From NCBI RefSeq assembly GCF_000721705.1, contig NZ_JOJL01000004.1:310001-374000 (forward strand): a stretch of 64,000 bases of DNA. Direction: 5' to 3'. Position numbers and translations under genes: made by a program. Within the stretch, counting starts at the first letter, position 1. Every line of letters starts with the position of its first letter. The DNA comes from Actinoplanes subtropicus (GTDB taxonomy: Bacteria; Actinomycetota; Actinomycetes; Mycobacteriales; Micromonosporaceae). Shown here piece by piece: positions 61,999 through 64,000 of the stretch. The notes below the pieces were generated by a model that was not told the DNA's origin, searched no databases, and worked only from the letters and a program-made list of their open reading frames with translations.

Positions 61999-62931
61999 TC
62001 AGCGGACGCGGCCGCGCGGCACCAGGCGGGTCAGTGGCATCGGCGGGGGCGGCAGCCGCGGGCCGTCGTAGCCGCGGACCTCGCCGAACCGGGGCGTTTG
62101 CGACTCCCAGTCGGCGCGCATCTGGACGATCTCGTCATGATCGCGGGCGACGAAGTTCCACCACATCACGAGCCTTTCCTCGAACGGCTCACCGCCCAGG
62201 AGCAGCACCTTCGCCGGGGACGACGTGGCGAGGTGAACCGTGGACCGTCCCTGCCCCAGATAGAGCAGCGGTCCCGGTTTCAGCGTCGCACCGTCGACCT
62301 CCGGCGCGCCGTCGAGCGCCAATATCCCGTACTCAAACGTGGTTTTGCGGGGAATCTCGGCGGAAGCCCCGGCAGGCAGGGTGAGCTCGGCACCCACCAG
62401 GGGTGTGTGGATCCGCGCGGGTGACGTCGCCTCGCCGAGCGTGCCCATCAGGACGGTCGCGGTGACGTCGCCGAAGGTGGCCATCGGAAGATCCGCGTGG
62501 TGGGCGAAGGCCGCGGGCATGTCCCGGTCCGCGTGTGGCAGGGCAACCCACAGCTGTACGCCGTGCAGCACGCCCGAATTCTCGCGGGGCGTCTCCTCGG
62601 AATGGGCGATGCCCCGGCCCGCGGTCATCAGGTTGAGCTGTCCCGGCCGGATCTCCTGAACGCTGCCCAGCGTGTCGCGGTGCAGGACCTCGCCCGCCAC
62701 CAGCCAGGTCACCGTCTGCAGGCCGGTGTGCGGGTGCGGCCCGACCCGCATGCCCGCCGAATCGCCCAGCTCGTGCGGCCCGTACGCGTCGAGGAAGCAC
62801 CACGCCCCGACCATCCGCCGCTGCCGGTTGGGCAGGGTGCGGGTGACCGGGAAGCCGCGCGGGCCGCCCAACGCGACCGGCGTCCCGTCCAGGAACTCCG
62901 TCGTGACCGGATCCGCCTCGAAGCTGCTCAC
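61999..62931 (-). CDS. Pirin-family protein
   Basis: A 310-residue bicupin from GTG 62931. The N-terminal cupin has the metal ligands in VGPHPHTGLQTVTWLVAGEV and ITAGRGIAHSEETP-type motif (here LMTAGRGIAHSEETPRENSG), giving three His and one Glu. The C-terminal cupin is degenerate (KVLLLGGEPFEERLVMWWNF). Some pirins act as quercetinases, others as redox-sensing cofactors. It lies just after the PPOX-type gene (9-bp gap) on the same strand. Confidence 0.92.
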   Translation of the reverse strand: MSSFEADPVTTEFLDGTPVALGGPRGFPVTRTLPNRQRRMVGAWCFLDAYGPHELGDSAGMRVGPHPHTGLQTVTWLVAGEVLHRDTLGSVQEIRPGQLNLMTAGRGIAHSEETPRENSGVLHGVQLWVALPHADRDMPAAFAHHADLPMATFGDVTATVLMGTLGEATSPARIHTPLVGAELTLPAGASAEIPRKTTFEYGILALDGAPEVDGATLKPGPLLYLGQGRSTVHLATSSPAKVLLLGGEPFEERLVMWWNFVARDHDEIVQMRADWESQTPRFGEVRGYDGPRLPPPPMPLTRLVPRGRVR

Positions 62932-62940
62932 GCCTCGACG

Positions 62941-63336
62941 CTACTGCCGGAACGCGCTCGAGCCGAGGACCTTCGTCACGCTGATCTCGATGACCACGCG
63001 CTCGGGGTTGGGGCGCGGCGTGCGGTAGCGGGCCGCGTAGAACCGCTCGCCGGCGTGCACCGCCGCGGGATCTTCCCGGACGACGGCGAAGCCCTCGATC
63101 GTGGACCACCTCGGGCCGTCCACCTGGCAGACCGCGACCCGCTCGCCGCCATTCCGGATATGTCGGACATGGGCGGAAAATGCCGAGGAAATCACGCGGC
63201 ACAGGCGAGCCTCGGGGTCGAGGGTCGCGCCGACCGCCACGACGTGCGGCGAGCCATCTTTGCGCAGCGTGGTGAGGGTGCACAGGTGCCGCTCGGCCCA
63301 GAACGCAAGGAGCGCGGGGTGGGACAGCGAGATCAT
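62941..63336 (-). CDS. Pyridoxamine 5'-phosphate oxidase-fold (F420/FMN) protein
   Basis: A 131-residue split-barrel flavoprotein. ATG 63336 overlaps the stop of the DUF2252 gene (ATGA). Motifs are LCTLTTLRKDGSPHVVAVGA, VISSAFSAHVRHIRNGGERV and a C-terminal ISVTKVLGSSAF. In actinobacteria such short proteins (TIGR03618-like) often use coenzyme F420 or bind FMN or biliverdin. The substrate is unknown. It is the second gene of a DUF2252-PPOX-pirin run. Confidence 0.85.
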   Translation of the reverse strand: MISLSHPALLAFWAERHLCTLTTLRKDGSPHVVAVGATLDPEARLCRVISSAFSAHVRHIRNGGERVAVCQVDGPRWSTIEGFAVVREDPAAVHAGERFYAARYRTPRPNPERVVIEISVTKVLGSSAFRQ

Positions 63337-64000
63337 GCCACCGTCTCCGCCGGCAGCACGCCCCGGTGGACCGCCGCCACCAGCGCCGCGTGGTCGCTCT
63401 CCACCTGGTCGGCGTACGTACGGGCGAACCGGCACAGCGAGTCGGCCAGCTTGTCGCTGCCGCCGATGTACCCGGCGATCATCGACGCGCCGCTGGTCCG
63501 CGCGTGCGACTTGGCCAGCAGGAACCCGCAGATCCCGGCGTAGTCGGCGAGCGCGCCGGCGTCGATGTCCTCGACCAGGATCGCGCCCTTCATGTCGCGG
63601 AACTGCCGCACGTAGAACTGGGTGTCGCCGACCGTGGTCCAGCCCAGCAGCGGGTCGCTGACCGTCTGCAGCGCCTGCTGGTACTCCACCACCCGCTGCC
63701 CCTGGTGGCGGTGCCAGGCCGACTCGCCGTGCTGGTGCACCGCGATCACCGAGCGGCGGGCCTGCTTCAGCTGCAGGAACACGACGTCGTCGGGGCTGCT
63801 TCCCTCGCAGAGCGCCACGTACGCCCGCAGGCCCACCGACCCGACGCCGACCACCTTGTGCGCGATGTCGACGATCCGGTACCCGGCCAGGATCCGCGCC
63901 CAGTGCGGCGGCAGCGTGTTCAGGTAGCCGTCGAGCGCCTCGGCCAGCGCGTCCCACTCGCCCTCCGACGGCCGGGTGATCAGCGGCGGCTCCTCGACCA
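63333..64000 (-). CDS. DUF2252-family protein, C-terminal part
   Basis: The frame is open at the right edge, so the N-terminal part lies outside the window; about 222 residues are visible. The visible part includes YRIVDIAHKVVGVGSVGLRA, VFLQLKQARRSVIAVHQHGE, QGQRVVEYQQALQTVSDPLL and IAGYIGGSDKLADSLCRFAR. This is the DUF2252 pattern, which has a kinase-like fold related to APH/HipA-type proteins. Its function is unknown. It overlaps the PPOX-type gene by 4 nt. Confidence 0.88.
   Translation of the reverse strand, partial: VEEPPLITRPSEGEWDALAEALDGYLNTLPPHWARILAGYRIVDIAHKVVGVGSVGLRAYVALCEGSSPDDVVFLQLKQARRSVIAVHQHGESAWHRHQGQRVVEYQQALQTVSDPLLGWTTVGDTQFYVRQFRDMKGAILVEDIDAGALADYAGICGFLLAKSHARTSGASMIAGYIGGSDKLADSLCRFARTYADQVESDHAALVAAVHRGVLPAETVA

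Overview
The window is a very GC-rich actinobacterial chromosome segment with GTG/TTG starts and many 4-nt ATGA/GTGA stop-start overlaps. Gene content fits a filamentous Micromonosporaceae relative such as Actinoplanes. The signs are a RamB/aceA/aceB glyoxylate locus, an AA10 chitin/cellulose oxygenase, an lprG/P55-like pair, a DUF574-type methyltransferase, and chemotaxis genes in an otherwise Streptomyces-like gene set. The genus is an inference. No phage, plasmid, IS, tRNA, rRNA or CRISPR was seen.

Layout. 1-0.9 kb: tail of a rhomboid-like protein, a 20-bp tandem repeat and a small NTF2-like protein. 0.9-1.4 kb: GC-rich minisatellite DNA. 1.4-5.9 kb: a RamB-like regulator divergent from aceA-aceB (glyoxylate shunt). 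6-8.6 kb: a DUF4386 membrane protein divergent from a DesK/DesR-type two-component pair. 8.7-11.4 kb: a YeiH-family exporter with its LysR regulator and an FBP zinc-finger protein. 11.5-14 kb: a secreted LPMO, a GNAT enzyme and a membrane protein. 14-16.8 kb: an LRR-Roc-COR (Roco) GTPase with a C-terminal membrane anchor, frameshifted in this sequence. 16.8-22 kb: a second DesK/DesR pair divergent from an ABC/FtsX exporter; it shares an inverted TTCGGCCGATG element with the 6.6-kb pair. 22-29 kb: a secreted protein, an OmpR-kinase-acyltransferase operon and a beta-propeller/FN3 exported protein. 29-34 kb: LprG-like lipoprotein plus MFS, methyltransferase, YjbR, APH-like and nucleotidyltransferase genes.

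34.1-43.1 kb is the most coherent system. It is a minus-strand chain of seven chemosensory genes: cheW, cheR with a TPR-like tail, cheW, mcp, cheA with a REC domain, cheB, and a kinase with three receiver domains. Six are joined by 4-nt overlaps and one junction has a 2-nt gap. No stand-alone cheY and no flagellar gene is present. A soluble double-GAF chemoreceptor paired with a beta-carbonic anhydrase follows (43.2-45.5 kb).

45.6-48.9 kb: a MacAB-like exporter operon. 49-51 kb: a 58-residue protein, an L,D-transpeptidase with a structured leader, and a CAP-domain protein. 51.3-54.7 kb: an acyltransferase, an EamA transporter and a diguanylate cyclase. 54.7-60.2 kb: a giant repeat-rich Pro/Arg/Ala protein with a C-terminal TPR-like domain, also frameshifted. 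60.7-62 kb: a conserved membrane-protein gene whose 3' part is a 23-bp tandem array, followed by a second array. 62-64 kb: a pirin, a PPOX-type flavoprotein and a partial DUF2252 gene.

A recurring theme is short tandem arrays (15-60 bp periods), both between genes and inside coding sequences. The two frameshifts could be true mutations or sequencing errors.
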